The notes below the pieces were generated by a model, which was given only the letters and a program-made list of their open reading frames with translations, did not search any database and was not told where the DNA came from. Source: Persicaria tinctoria (Eukaryota > Streptophyta > Magnoliopsida > Caryophyllales > Polygonaceae). From it: a stretch of 64,000 bases of DNA. The stretch is from assembly GCA_037127255.1 (NCBI GenBank), contig JBANSL010000002.1, positions 40,464,892-40,528,891 on the forward strand. Reading direction: 5' to 3'. Both the position numbers and the translations under genes were made by a program. This document shows positions 1 to 11,700 of the stretch, piece by piece. Numbering within the stretch: position 1 is the stretch's first letter; every line of letters begins with the position of its first letter.

Positions 1-528
1 CAGGCACAAAGTTAGACATCCCTGACTGAGTCAAAGGGGAGGACCCTGTCAGATCCACACACACGTCTCGCCCCCTGTCCCAAGAATAAAGAAGCAAATA
101 TGCCGATCGCATGGACTTATCATGCCCATCAACCAAACCGATATCAACCTCCTTACCGACAGAAATCCTGGACATATAGCAGATATCCAATAAGGTGTCG
201 CGAACGAGGTTGTGGCGATGTTTAATGCCCACAATACCCGCGCAAGACACAACATGATCACCATATACGTCACCATCAAAGGTCCGAGAGCAAGCGGGAC
301 AAGGCCTAGACATCGTGAACAACGGAACACCCAGTCGATAGCTAAACACACTGCGATAGGTCCTTCCATTCATAGTCTGCCCCAACCCAGAAATAGGAAC
401 TGCACGCAACCACTCAGAGGAGTGAGAACCCTTCTGAGACTTCCATAATGCCGCCTGTCGCGGAGTCAAGGAGAAAACAGAGTCCGATTCAGCAACAACC
501 TTTGCAAAATATATATCTACCAATTTCT
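1..528 (-). pseudogene. C-terminal GDH/RHN and restriction-like nuclease domain, partial
   Basis: From about 528 to 1 the minus strand is open in one frame. It shows RPCPACSRTFDGDVYGDHVV, then RHNLVRDTLLDIC, then GKEVDIGL and finally GRDVCVDLTGSSPLTQSG. The arrangement E...(R/P)xD...DV(x)LT resembles the PD-(D/E)XK core reported for restriction-like endonucleases of R2/NeSL-type elements. In this copy the position where a central Asp would be expected reads MRSAYLLLYSW, so a Tyr replaces it, consistent with an inactive copy. Assignment to that nuclease fold is my inference from pattern. The 3' end of the gene is beyond base 1. Confidence 0.55.
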
Positions 529-2235
529 TCATGAGTTTAGGGGCAGCGATTTCACTAGGGTCGCGTAGAAGATCAGAACAAGTGGTCTCATTAAAAACGC
601 GCAAAGCATCATCAAAAGTAGAGCTAGCAACCATGATACCAGAAGCTCATAAGAGCTTAGCCTGCAACTCAGCAGACTGTAAACGAGACGCCAAAAAAGC
701 ATGATGTAGGACATCCCAGCAGCATACACTTCGAGCCCACCAAAATGAAAAGGGAAGGTGGCAAGCCGCCACTTCCAATCTCCAAACCCAGGCCCAGACG
801 CAGTGACAATACGTTCCAGGCTAGAACGGAGTGCCACATCAAATGAAAGCTGGGCTGACCCAAAGACACGCGGGGAACAAGTACGCAAAGCAAAGTAAAG
901 TTTAGAAATACCTGTACAAGCCCGAGGCAGTAGTAACTCACATTGTGGGTCATCAATCCTCGCGACAGAATCCATAAGTTCTATGGTTCTAGTCACTCTC
1001 TTCTCCACAAGGTCGCTGCCGAAAGTAGGGCATACATTGACAGGCCCACCCAAAACTTTGACGCCGCGCGAAGGCCGAGCAATAGAGGGGGGGAATACAC
1101 CAGGAAGACGACTCCTAGCTGGGTCTTCTGTAGGCCAAAAAACCTCGGTCTTATCCACGTTAAGATGAAGGCCAAAGCGGGGACCATACTCCATAATCAG
1201 ATCCAAGACCTTCCCTACAACCAAAGTGTCCCCAACAACAGTGCCATCATCTAAGTACCAAGCCTGCAGACTAAGAGCAAAAGAGTCTCTGATCTTGCAA
1301 ACCAAATGATGCAACACCAAAGTAAAAAGCAGAGGACCCAAAGGATCCCCCTGTTGAAGCCCTTGACAAGACCATAAGCTATGCTCCCCATAATACAGTC
1401 GCGCATGACTAGAATAACAAAACTCAACCCACCGGGATAAAGCTGGGCAGTGACGGCGAACTTCCTGTAACATAGCACCCCGATTGACTAAGTTGAAGGC
1501 ATTCTGAAAGTCAACCAACAACATGGAAAGACCCTCCTCACTACCATGAGCCTCAACGAAACGATTCAAGGCATGCAGAATAGCCTCTCCTCTACCGGAT
1601 ACCCCGACCCCAAACTGAAGACCAGCAAAATAACACGCCAAAGAAGGACCAACTAAACAAGCACCAACCTTAGAGACAAGGCGTCTCCAAATAGTGCCAA
1701 CAGCAATAGGGCGTATACCACTACCTGGTTTAACAAGCGGCGTGAGCGGGGCACTAGCAATGTACTCACCTAGAGCCCGCGGACAACGACCCTCAAGGAA
1801 AAGATTAACCACCCGAGTAATAGAGGTGATCAAATCATCCGAAATAGCAACCGCAACTCCACCCAAACAATCGAAAAGATGCTGAGCACGGAAACCATCC
1901 CTCCCACATGACGTGCCACGTGGGAAACTCCTAATCATATCCAAAACAACGGTCGAAGAAGCAACGCTAGGATGGTGATCAACAGGCAAAGGCGGCAAGC
2001 TGGGAGACGCATCAGTGGGGTGCTTATCTCTCAGAGCCTCAAGAGTGGCATCAGAATACGGGGCAATACCTGATGAAGAAAGCACCCGAACAGCTGCAGT
2101 GTAATGACCATCACAAATCTTCCTCCGACATTGCCGAAGGTTGAGCTCACTCAAATCAAGGTCCTCATCCACACTAAAAGAAGGGGGAACATCAGCTAAG
2201 GTCTCCTGTAGAAGCTGCAAACTGCCACCAGGCAC
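529..2235 (-). pseudogene. Reverse transcriptase domain of the non-LTR element
   Basis: The core RT motifs are visible: GIRPIAVGTIWRRL (palm entry), LLVDFQNAFN with the motif A aspartate, GLQQGDPLGPLLF (motif B) and YLDDGT (motif C, YxDD). The GIRPIAVG signature and the missing AP endonuclease separate it from the L1-type LINEs elsewhere in this window. The domain is open for roughly 500 codons. Near base 700 the frame breaks: the meaningful frame continues as HHAFLASRLQSAEL, then hits a stop near 640 and reads on to the window start. The last 60 or so residues of this ORF are out of frame. Polymerase activity in this copy is unlikely because the protein is truncated. Confidence 0.75.
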
Positions 2236-2954
2236 ACCCCAAGCGCGAATAGCACTAGCAATACTCTCCTGTTGACGCTGACGCTTGAGTGCTTGACAGT
2301 CGTCCTGTACTCAAGATTACTCCGCGGGTAAAATATCTTAAGTATACAAAGAGGCATCACAAGCAAGCGAATCCAGCAGGAGAGGTCGCTAGGGGAGTCA
2401 GCCACACCATCTAATGCCCCTTTCAAACCCCGAGAAAAACCTAGGCGACACTTAGGAGGGATGGATTTCACGGTGCGTAACCCCATAGAGAACAAACGAT
2501 CAAGCGAAGATAAAGACAAAACAACAGGCACAACCCCAACATCAGCCAAGGGAACTGACGGAGACGGGGCTGAAGGTCTAGGAATATCATAAATAGTAAA
2601 GCGAACAAGACCATCCCCACAGTCCGGAGGAGCCACAGAATCACCCTGACTATGCCGACATCGAGCACGAAAGATATGAGTTTTAAGACAAACACCACAT
2701 AACCAAACCCCCATACGCTTAAAAGTCACCTCAGCATCAGAAAAAATAGTCAAACTATGAGAAAGAGTTTGACGAGTAAGTGCCTGAGCATCACCACTGC
2801 AATGTCGATCACGAACGTGTCTGAGCATAGAGGTTTTAACAAGGCCTCTACCACCACCATCAAGGCACCCACAAAGACCCACAAAAGGGCGATGGTACCG
2901 AACAAGATCAGGCACAATAGAATGAACAACGAAGCAAAGCAAACAACCGAACAA
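2196..2954 (-). pseudogene. N-terminal Cys/His-rich part of the non-LTR polyprotein
   Basis: The frame carries clustered Cys and His residues (CGCLDGG, then HVRDRHC about 20 residues on, then CGVCLKTH and CRHSQG). This suggests one or two zinc-finger-like units of the kind that precede RT in elements with restriction-like nucleases. A Leu-rich stretch follows (SLDRLFSMGLRTVKSIPPK). The useful homology ends near 2325, where a frameshift moves the protein into the next frame; the last 40 or so residues of this ORF are out of frame. The continuation is found at once in the adjacent frame as KRQRQQESIASAIRAWG and leads into the RT. DNA binding by the fingers is inferred. Confidence 0.6.
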
Positions 2955-3784
2955 GGTAACCGAACGGGATTAATAAAAGAGCATCCAACCGCCAAGCAGA
3001 CAAAAGCAAGAGCACAAAAAAGCAACGTAGCCTATAGACCAAGTCGCCAAACACGCCCAACAGCAGCGGCAAACAATAATCAACAAAAGCATCGACAATA
3101 ATCAACAGCAGCAGCGGCAACCAACAACAACAATAATCAACAACGACACCCAGCAACAAGGCAATTGCCCAACATCAGCTTCAAACAATAGCAGAGGCGA
3201 TCACCCAACAACAACGACACACAACAGCCCACCCGCAGAGGCAATTGCGCCCGACAATCTCGCCTACCCGAATCGAACACACAACCAGATCACCAAAAAC
3301 CAGTCCAAGAAGAAGAAAAGGACCACACACGAGGAAGAGGAAGGACTACGCAGCCCGATTCCGAACGCAACCAAAGGAAGAAGGACACTGAACCTGACGA
3401 GATCGAACGCAGCCAGACATCGAGCCTAGGAGGATGAAAAGCTGCTGATGAGGCCACAGAAACGACGACTCCGGGCGCCGAGGATCGGCGGAGAAGGCCT
3501 GCGCTACCGGCCAACTGAACTGATGCAATGGAGAAGGCGATCAGCGTCGAGGCCGACTGATCACCGAAGCCGCCTGATCACCGAAGCCGTTGAATCCCCG
3601 CAATCGCCGAACACACACAGACCCGCGCCCTCACCCTCGCCTCCCCAGCCACCGAGATTGGGATCCGGCCTCAGGAGCGCTTGCGTCAACCTTAGGAGCG
3701 CCTGCCCCAGCCACCGAGAACCGCCGGAGGGACGGCCTGCCTGAACGCCTCGGCTGATCGCAATCGCCTGCCCTAGCGGAGCTG

Positions 3785-3785
<1 letters not shown>
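2955..3785 (-). other. 5' leader of the non-LTR element
   Basis: No convincing protein is seen here. On the minus strand the segment is rich in GTTGTT/GCTGCT runs (3060-3240) and G+C rich from 3430 to 3780, unlike the AT-rich sequence to its right. Its position directly upstream of the zinc-finger frame suggests an untranslated leader with internal promoter. Several overlapping short ORFs are low-complexity shadows. Confidence 0.4.

Positions 3786-3786
<1 letters not shown>

Positions 3787-3843
<57 letters not shown>
3787..3843. repeat. (TTA)n microsatellite
   Basis: About 19 uninterrupted TTA units sit exactly at the junction between the GC-rich leader and AT-rich flanking DNA, so they probably mark the insertion boundary of the element on the left. 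Confidence 0.95.
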
Positions 3844-3845
<2 letters not shown>

Positions 3846-4625
3846 CCTAAATTTAGAATCCCGAATATACGAAATTTGAATCCCGAAATCGATTTCCCGA
3901 GTGTTAGTTTCCGAAACCCGCTCTTCGATCGATTAGATTTTAAAAACCGAAAAGGATATCGCCATCCGATAATTATTTTAAATTCCAGTGGTGAAAGGAC
4001 GGAAATTGTTTGTCAAATTTTTAAATTCGGGTCGAAATCCGCTAAACGAGGGTCAAGGGTGTGTTACTGATGACGGTTGTGAGAGTTATTCAAATGCTCA
4101 ATTGTACCTTGGATGTAGCAGAGGCAAAGCTAGACAATCCTTTATGTTTTTTCAATTGGTATTAGACGATGGTTTGCCACAATCCCTTATGTTTTTTTCA
4201 ATTGGTATAAGACGATGGTTTGCCACATATATTTTTTTATTCTAGTTGTCAGATTATTAAATTCATTATCTGGAAAATAAAAACCCGTTCGAGGTATGTG
4301 TTGAATTTTATTTTGAAGAAGGTGTTGTTCGAGGCTAGAAATTTTTGAGATTGCATCATTGATCTTAGGTTAGGAGGATAAACAATTCAATTGTATACTT
4401 ATTTTTTCTCTTGAATTAGATATGTTTCTAATTTCTAAATATTTTTATAGTTTTCTTTATTTATTAAATTTGTTTTGGTTTTGTTATGAATTTACAATTG
4501 TTAATTAATGAGAGAGTTTTAATTTCATTAAAAAATAATCATATGGTATTATTTAAAAATTTTGTATTAAACTATATAAAACTATGATAAGATTTAGATT
4601 ATCATTTTGGTTCGTAGAAAAATAT
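3844..4625. other. Unassigned AT-rich intergenic segment
   Basis: No gene is recognised. The first 230 bases contain repeated CCCGAA/CCCGAAAT words and may be an LTR remnant, but no partner copy or primer site is present. The rest is AT-rich and contains the short tandem duplication at 4135-4225. Confidence 0.5.
4135..4225. repeat. Tandem duplication of a 45-46 bp unit
   Basis: The unit containing TTCAATTGGTAT and GACGATGGTTTGCCA occurs twice head to tail (4135-4179 and 4180-4225) with about three differences. It looks like a local slippage or template-switch duplication. Confidence 0.85.
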
Positions 4626-5054
4626 TAGATCTGTCAAATGGATCGTTCGGGTCGGGTCACTTCGGGTCTCGGGTAAAACGGGTCCCGGGTAAAACGGATT
4701 CCTGGTATTTCCGGGTTGACTCGAACCCGGGTTTGATCGGGTTTCGGGTCATTTCAGGTCGATTTCGAGTTTGTCAAATTTTTCTTTTTTAAATTAAAAA
4801 AATCATAATTTGATAATTTTGTGATAAATTTTAATTATATATATAAAAAATTAATTATATATAATTATAAATCAACCGGGTCAATCGGGTCACCGGGTCA
4901 ATCGGGTAAATCAGGTCAAAATTACCGGGTCAATCGGGTCACCGGGTCGAAACCCAGATTACCTAGAAAATTTCCGGTTTTTCGGGTTCGGGTCAGAAAT
5001 TTTCCGAGCGTTCGGGTCTGGTCGACCGTGTCGGGTTTTGTTTTGACAGGTCTA
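4626..5054. mobile_element. Non-autonomous hAT-type element, CGGGT-rich
   Basis: The ends are inverted repeats: TAGATCTGTCAAA at the left and, on the opposite strand, TAGACCTGTCAAA at the right. They are flanked by AAAAATAT (4618-4625) and ATAAATAT (5055-5062), an 8-bp duplication with one mismatch, as expected for hAT transposition. The interior consists mostly of CGGGTC/CGGGTA words crowded near both ends, with an AT-rich centre and no ORF. Such subterminal repeats are typical transposase-binding sites in hAT elements. The 429-bp size makes it a MITE. Confidence 0.75.
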
Positions 5055-5199
5055 ATAAATATACTTTCTTTATTTTTTAATCTTAATACTTTTTACATTT
5101 AAATATAAAAAAATATAATTTGAGACTCACCAATATTTTTTCGTTAAATCCGTGCGAGACACGGGGAATAGACTAGTTTCTTCTATAATAAAGGGGGTT

Positions 5200-5392
5200 G
5201 TTATATGCACGGTCGATATCTCGCCATTTACACGGTGTGCGACCGCGCATTGCGAGTGCGCGGATCCGCGCACTCGCAATGCGCGGTCACGCTTTTTTTT
5301 TTTTTTAAATCCGCGCATGCGCAGTGCGCAAACGCAATTTTTTTTTTTTTTAAATCCACGTATGCGTGATGCGCGGACGCCGATATATTTAT
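5200..5392. repeat. Left terminal/subterminal inverted repeat of the MULE
   Basis: It begins GTTATATGCACGG and includes a perfect 48-bp palindrome (5241-5288, centre GCGCGGATCCGCGC). Two further degenerate copies of the GCGCANNCGCANTGCGC unit follow, separated by T-runs of 12-14 bases. The same GC-rich unit recurs at 8100-8200. Confidence 0.7.
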
Positions 5393-5656
5393 TTTTACCG
5401 AAAATAAATAAGATATATACGAATTGAAATAGGATAGATAATGATATGTACCCGGAATAAAATAAGACAGATAATCGAAAGATATATCCTATATATTTAG
5501 ATATAGATATATTTGGAGATAATGTCAATAGATATATTTTTTTCCAATAATAAAAGATGATGATCTCTATATATACAATGCATGTTTAGGTCACAAATAT
5601 GAAAATTTTGACACCTCTAGTAAAGCTAATATTTCAAAGATCCTAAATTTCTCCAT

Positions 5657-7824
5657 ATGTCGTCGCCAGTTGAAGATGATCTACCATTCAACCCATACGA
5701 TTACAGCAATCCGCAAGAACTTCTAACTCATGTCGATGTAAGTCTAAATACGATTGTACTAAAATCTCATGTATATATCTTCCATGTTTCCAATATTTTT
5801 GAATATATAGTTCTATATGTCAATATTAGAGAGATTTATTTAACATCTACTCTATCGATTTCACAATACTTGGGTATTTTAGATGGTAATTTTTGCTTCA
5901 AATTAGATGATGTTAGATATTTTATAGGTAGGTGATTGTAATAATTTGTATTGTTTTGTGTATTGTTTACTTTTGAAAATATTATAATTGGTTAAAATGT
6001 GTAGTGGGTATATAAAAATAATAATATTTGTGAAAAAGTTAGTAGAATAATGATGTTTTTTTTTAAAAAAAAGTGAGGTGACAATGTATTATGAAACGGA
6101 TGGATTATATGTTTTGAATGTTTTTGTTTCCAATGTGTGTGTATTATATCATCAATATGTTTCGAAATGTAGGATCTTGCCGACTTTTCTCTAGAAGAGG
6201 GTACCGATTATTCAGATATGTTTCGGATAGATGGATATTTCTTTGACTCCAGGAATGCAAAGGAGTGGACTCGTTTTATGGGTAGAAATATGGTGTTAAT
6301 AACTCATAGGTCTTGGAAGAACAAGCGAAACGGGTTAGGTGTCTTTCGTTTGGTTTGCGAGTACTATGGCTATCCTAGAGATGCGGCCGATGTGGATAAA
6401 GATTTTCCACCATCAACACACCGAGAGAAACAATCGAAGAAAATTGGATGTCCATTTGAGCTCGAGGGTCGTGAGTACAAGACAGGTAAATGGAGAATGT
6501 TTGTTATATGTGGTTCTCACAACCATAATCTTCCGGACAACTTGTATGGACATACCTTTGCCGGAAGGTTGACTGATAAACAGCATCATAAGGTACGACG
6601 CGGTGCAATGATTGGGTTAAAACCTCGACAGTTGTTGAGTATCCTTGAAGATGAAGATTCCCAATGTGTGACGAGTATCCGTCAAGTGTACAACTCTGTT
6701 CAGAAGATGAAGAGGGTAGAGGCGGAGGGTCGTGGAGATATACAACAAGCATTTCATTCACTCGAAGGAAAGCAGTACGATTTCTTCGTACGTAGAGTGC
6801 ACGGGTCTAATCAGCTGAGTGATTTAATGTTTTCTCACCCAGACTCACAACGTTTATGGAGGTTATTTCCCTACGTCATCATGATGGATGCAACATACAA
6901 GACAAATGAGTACGTGTATCCTTCTTTATTTATTTATTGTACAAATAGATTTAAATTTTGTCTAATTAGTTGCTCATGATTTATTGACTATCTCCCTTTC
7001 ATGTAGGTATAAGATGCCAATGCTGCAAATAGTTGGGTTCACTAGCACAAAAAAGGCACTTGTTAGAGCTTGGGTTGATTGCTATCCTCACTTTGGGACT
7101 AGAACAAATAACTGGTAAGTATTTTGGATGTTTGTACTGGTGAATTAAGGTTGAATGTTATTTTGGATAAATAGATGTTTAACCGCCAACCTATTGAAAA
7201 CCATGCAGTTGTGAGTCGCAGCATGGGAAGCTGAAGGATATGTTGAACACGTCAATAGGGGGGTTTGAAGAAGTGGTCAAGTGCATCGACAGAATGGTCA
7301 ACGGGCAGATCAAGCAAATAAAGGGTTCCCTTGAGATGTCACGCATGAATGTTCTTAGGAGTGTTTCTAGTAACCCACTATTGGCTCCCCTCGTTATGAA
7401 GGTGACAACTGAGTGCTTCAAATTATTACTCAACAATTACACCACGGCGATAGGTAGACCCACTGATGACGGGGTCTGCCGGGACAGGTATTGGCGAGAT
7501 GTGTATGGCGTGCCATGTGTTCATGATTTTTTAGAAGCCATATCCACCCGTACGCCGATAAGCTTGAGTCAAATTCATCCCTTTTGGAGGCAAGTGATGT
7601 GGAGTGGACCTATTATGGCAGAGGAGGGCAGCGAACCTGTGGAAGATATAGACCAGACCAGGTTAACGTTGCTCAGGTTGAAGAGAAGGCTTGAGGCAGA
7701 TGATCTCACTCCTCAACAAGCTAAATTTCTTGCCACAGCTTTCATGGACATGGAGAATCCCAGAGAAACTAACATGACAACACCACCTATAAGCAATCCT
7801 AGAGGTCGACCAACAGGGAGGTGA
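5657..7824 (+). CDS. MULE transposase-derived protein lacking the central DDE block, 513 aa
   Basis: Joining 5657-5737, 6173-6909, 7007-7114 and 7209-7824 at GT-AG sites gives one uninterrupted frame of 514 codons including the stop (81+737+108+616 bases). The N-terminal half has a FAR1/WRKY-GCM1-like zinc-binding pattern (RLVCEYYGYP ... GCPFELEGRE ... GSHNHNLPD). Next comes the first catalytic region of a MULE transposase (VIMMDATYKTNE), then LQIVGFTSTKKALVRAWVDC and ESQHGKLKDML. In ordinary family members a long block with the second Asp and the CxxH motif lies between FTST and ALVRAW; here it is missing. No SWIM zinc finger is recognised. The protein should therefore not catalyse transposition, yet frame and splice sites are intact. 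It could be a young deletion derivative or a retained DNA-binding protein. Confidence 0.65.
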
Positions 7825-8099
7825 TCAATGATGCGCGAACCAACGACACTTGAGCATGCCGAATGATCTGCAAAGAGCTTTCAATGGCGTTAAATAGGCA
7901 AAAATTTCACACAATGATGGAGCCTCAATACCTTGCAGAGATTCAAAAGCACAATGATGGATCCAAATTATCACTGTACTACTGCCGAAAGAACGGAACA
8001 ACAAAGATGGCGTCAGTTTGCAGAGATTCCCCTGCAGCTTCCCTCCCGCTGCAGCGTCAAATCCGGGCGTTCAGAGATTCGCGCGTGCCACAGTGTTCT

Positions 8100-8273
8100 C
8101 ACATCCGCGCACTCGCAGTGCGCAAACGCGGATCCGCGCACTCGCCGTGCGCAAACGCCGATCTCCGCTTTCGTAGTGCGCGGCTGCAGATCCCCAAATT
8201 CCTCAGCGCTCTCGCTGTACGCAATCGCGAAGGTCGGCCGTGTAACTGGCGATAATTTAATCGTGTATATAGC
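8100..8273. repeat. Right terminal/subterminal inverted repeat of the MULE
   Basis: It contains at least three copies of a CGCGCACTCGCNGTGCGCAA-like unit and ends ...CCGTGTAACTGGCG...GTGTATATAGC, the inverted counterpart of the left end. The repeated units are plausible transposase-binding sites. Confidence 0.65.
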
Positions 8274-8664
8274 AAATCTGATAATAAATTATAATTCTAA
8301 CCATATAAACTACTTGTATAAATTCAATATTTTCTTCTTTCTCTACGTTGACTTTTTTTTTTTATTAAAGGTCAAATAAGGTGCGCCCAAATACTGAACT
8401 AATTCTTAAATATGCGTAAACAAATTCTCATTCATAAGGGATTATGGGAATGCTTTGTCACTCATTAGTATTAGCTCTTCCTTTTATCTTTCCAACTTAT
8501 ATTTATAATATAATGATGGAGTAATAATTGAAGAATAAATGAGACTTATTCTTTTAATTAGTATTTGTTCAGTTTTTTGCTCTTATCTTTTACAAAAAAA
8601 ATTAAAATTTAGATAAGTGTTTAAAAATATATGTATAAAAAACATATTTGATTTAGCTCCTTCA
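8274..8664. other. AT-rich spacer
   Basis: Only AT-rich sequence with T-runs is seen. It is the left part of the target region into which the LINE at 8681-17639 inserted; its continuation lies at 17658. Confidence 0.6.
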
Positions 8665-8682
8665 TGCCTACTCTAACTAGTT
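8665..8682. repeat. Left target-site duplication of LINE A
   Basis: TGCCTACTCTAACTAG, followed by the T-run that is the complement of the poly(A) tail. The last two T bases are ambiguous between target and tail. An identical copy is at 17640. Confidence 0.85.
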
Positions 8683-8731
8683 TTTTTTTTTTTTTTTTTT
8701 GTTTTTACAGTATGCAAACAGTTGGAGTTTG

Positions 8732-11700
8732 TTACATAAGTTGTAACAAACAACCATGATCATCCCTTAGGATGATGGAGTACAGCTCCTTCGTAAGGGG
8801 AGATGTAGGACTAGTACAAACAATACCCTTTCTAGCTATCAAGTCGGTTAGTTTGTTTGCTTCTCTATGGCAGTGTTTGAACTGGATAATCTGGAATTCT
8901 ATAGCCATGATTTTGATCTTCTCTACTTGGTGAATGACTTCCCATGGAGTAGCGATCTCTTTCCTTATAGCTTTGATGGTAGTCTCATTGTCGCTTTCAA
9001 TGATAGCCTTCTGGATCCCTTTACTACTTGCATGTTTGATGCCTATAATAATAGCTTCTGCCTCTGTTTGTAAAATCGAACCTGGAGATGTATTTTGAAA
9101 GAATACATCTATCAAACCGCTCTCAGAGTCACGAATGACCCCACACACCTGGCATTCGCCCGTGGGTTTAACCGAGCCATCTATATTAATTTTATAGATA
9201 CCGCTCGGTGGTTTGGTCCACCTAGTCTTTCGCCTAGTATTACTTCGGTTTGTATGATTGTTTTCTACTTCTAATTGCGAGTTCCAGAGTTTTATATTTG
9301 ACATAATCTCAAAGGCTAGGTTGAATGTTGCATTTGGTTTTTTATTTTTGAAAATGTAATTGTTTCTGGTGTCCCAGATGGTTTGCCAAATAAAGGCTAA
9401 TTCTTTGATTGCTGATTTGTTATAACTCTTTTTATACTGTAGAATGTACTTTATATCCTCCTCATAGTCTTCTTTGAGGAGGAGATTTTTTCCGCTTCCA
9501 CTTTCAAAGTTTTGGATTAGTTTCCTTGCAAATTCGCAGTTGATGAAAAGATGGTTGGCATTCTCGTCAGCCAAGTTACAAAGTGAGCATTGAGATGGCA
9601 CCCTATTAAAATGTTTGTTTAGTCTCTGGGTGGTTGATAATCCGTCTATCATTATCTTCCAAATTAAATTTTTTATCCTCGGTGGTATATCTAGTTTCCA
9701 TATCCATTTATAATCTTCCGTATTGCCAGTATTGGTAATGGGTTTTAGTCGAATAGTTGATTTGGTCGAGAAAGTACCATTTTTTTCAAGTTTCCAGATT
9801 AATTTGTCGTTTGTTTCCCAATTGGGGATCTGTAGTTGTAGAATATGGTCCACAATGTGTGTTGGGAACAATTCCCGGAGTTTTGTTATATTCCATTGCT
9901 TTTGATCGTCTATTAGCTGGGAAACTTTGAGATTTCGATTTTCTAAGCTTTGGTATGGGCTTAGGTTCATTCCTTCTAGTTAAGGGTCTTTCCAAACACT
10001 TACTTGATTGTCATTGCCTATTAGCCATATGATGCCCTTATTGAATTTTTCCCTTAAGGATAGAAGTCTCCCAAATTGCCAAGAGGTATTTTGATTATCT
10101 CTTTCATTGACATGGATTGTTTGTAAATATTTTTCCTTTATAATTTTTACCCACATACTAGAGTTATCTGTATGAATTTTCCAAAGAAGTTTCATTTGTA
10201 GCCCTTCGTTAAGTAATTCTGCTTTCCTGATTCCCAATCCTCCTTCATTTTTACTTTTACATATAGTGTCCCAGCTTAGTAACGGAGTGTATCTTTGGGA
10301 TTGGAGTTTATTCCAAAAGAAGTTTTTATTGATTTGATCTATTTGGTGTAGAATCCCTCTCGGAAGTAAGAAATTCTGCATAAGGTAATTTGTTTTGGAG
10401 CTGAGATTGGCTTGGATTAAAACGGTTCTCCCTGCTTGGGATATGGAGGAGGATTTCCATTTGGAGAGTTGTTTTTTAAGGTTTTGTAGTGCCTCTTCAA
10501 AGACACAGTTTTTCACCCTTCCATTGACAAGGGGTATTCCTAGGTATTTTTCAATTGATTTAGATATGAGAATTCCCATTTGATGTGCCAAGGATGTGGT
10601 TAGTGCCGGACTAACATTTTTTGAGAACTGAATTGAGCTTTTACTATAATTTATCGTTAGGCCAGAGATGTTGGCAAATTTGTTTAGAGAGTTTTTGATG
10701 GTATGCAAACTCATATGAGATGCTTTAGAAAAAATTAATGTGTCATCTGCGAATGTTAGAAAGGGTATAGAAGTTCCTTGCTTAGTTAGTTTAATTCCTA
10801 TTAACGCATCTTCTTGTAGTGCCTCGTGGTGGAGTTCTCTTGCTAGACTTTCCATTACTATCACAAATATGTAAGGGGCTAAAGGATCTCCTTGTCTAAT
10901 TCCTCTGTTTGGTTGGAATTGGTCACTAGCTGTATTGTTGATTAGTACCGAAAAGGAAGTAGTGGTTATGCATTTCATTGTCCAGTTGATTCAAATCGGA
11001 TGGAAGCCCAATTTACTTAGGATTGCTTCTATATATGACCAGTTGATTTTATCGTATGCTTTTTCCATGTCAAGCTTTAGCGCCATATACCCTTTTTTTC
11101 CTTTTTGTTTTGTGAAGGTGTGAAAGACCTCATGTGCTATTAATGTGTTATCTTGTATAGATCGGCCTTTTACGAAGGCACCCTGGAAGGGGTTTAGGAT
11201 TTTTGGTAGAATTGATTTAATTCTGTTTGCTAGTATTTTAGCTATAATTTTATAAACCGTGTTACAAAGGCTTATTGGTCTGTAGTTATTGATGGTTTGA
11301 GGTTCCTCCACTTTCGGGATTCATGCAATGAATGTTTGATTTATTTGTTTTAACATGCTACCAGAGTGGAAAAAAGATTTGATTGTTTTGCAAAGGGAGT
11401 TACCCACAATGCTCCAGTAGTAGAGGTAAAATTCTGGGGGGAATCCGTCCGGACCCGGAGATTTATCTTCTGCCATGCTATTTAGGGTCTCTTTAATTTC
11501 AGCATTGGTTGGTTGTTTTATAAGTAGTCGATTATCAGCTTCAGTAATCTGTGGCTGAATGTTTGATATTGCATCTGCTGTAATCTTAGCTTGTTGCCTC
11601 CCAATGAATCGTTCAGCCATTTCTTTCGTTATCTGGTCCGTAATTGTTTGCTGGTCAGTTATGATCTGGCCTTCTTTGGTTGTGAAGGAATTTAATCTTC

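Larger units (their letters stand above)
1..3785 (-). mobile_element. Decayed non-LTR retrotransposon with C-terminal nuclease-like domain, 3' end off window
   Basis: Reading the minus strand from about 3785 to 1 gives, in order, a GC-rich leader, a Cys/His-rich N-terminal region (2954-2330), a reverse transcriptase (2300-700) and a C-terminal region with CPAC, GDH and RHN motifs followed by a PD-(D/E)XK-like pattern (480-1). This is the architecture of non-LTR elements that use a restriction-like rather than an AP-type endonuclease. I saw no AP endonuclease, gag zinc knuckle, integrase or LTR. At least two frameshifts (near 2325 and 700) and an in-frame stop (near 640) break the reading frame, so this copy is dead. 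The 3' end lies beyond base 1, so length and insertion-site duplication cannot be judged. Confidence 0.75.
5200..8273 (+). mobile_element. Mutator-like element with deleted transposase
   Basis: The left end (GTTATATGCACGGT..., with CGCCATTTACACGG about 30 bp in) and the reverse complement of the right end (GCTATATACACGAT..., with CGCCAGTTACACGG) match. Both continue into GC-rich blocks built on GCGCACTCGCAATGCGCGG-like words. Between them lies a four-exon transposase-like gene on the plus strand. Long inverted termini plus a FAR1/MULE-type protein identify a MULE. I could not find a convincing 9-bp target duplication, so the exact ends are provisional. Confidence 0.65.

Noticed and set aside
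669..1478. Additional minus-strand ORFs overlapping the RT gene
   Set aside because: Shadow frames. The real RT frame carries all catalytic motifs; parts of these reflect the frameshift near 700.
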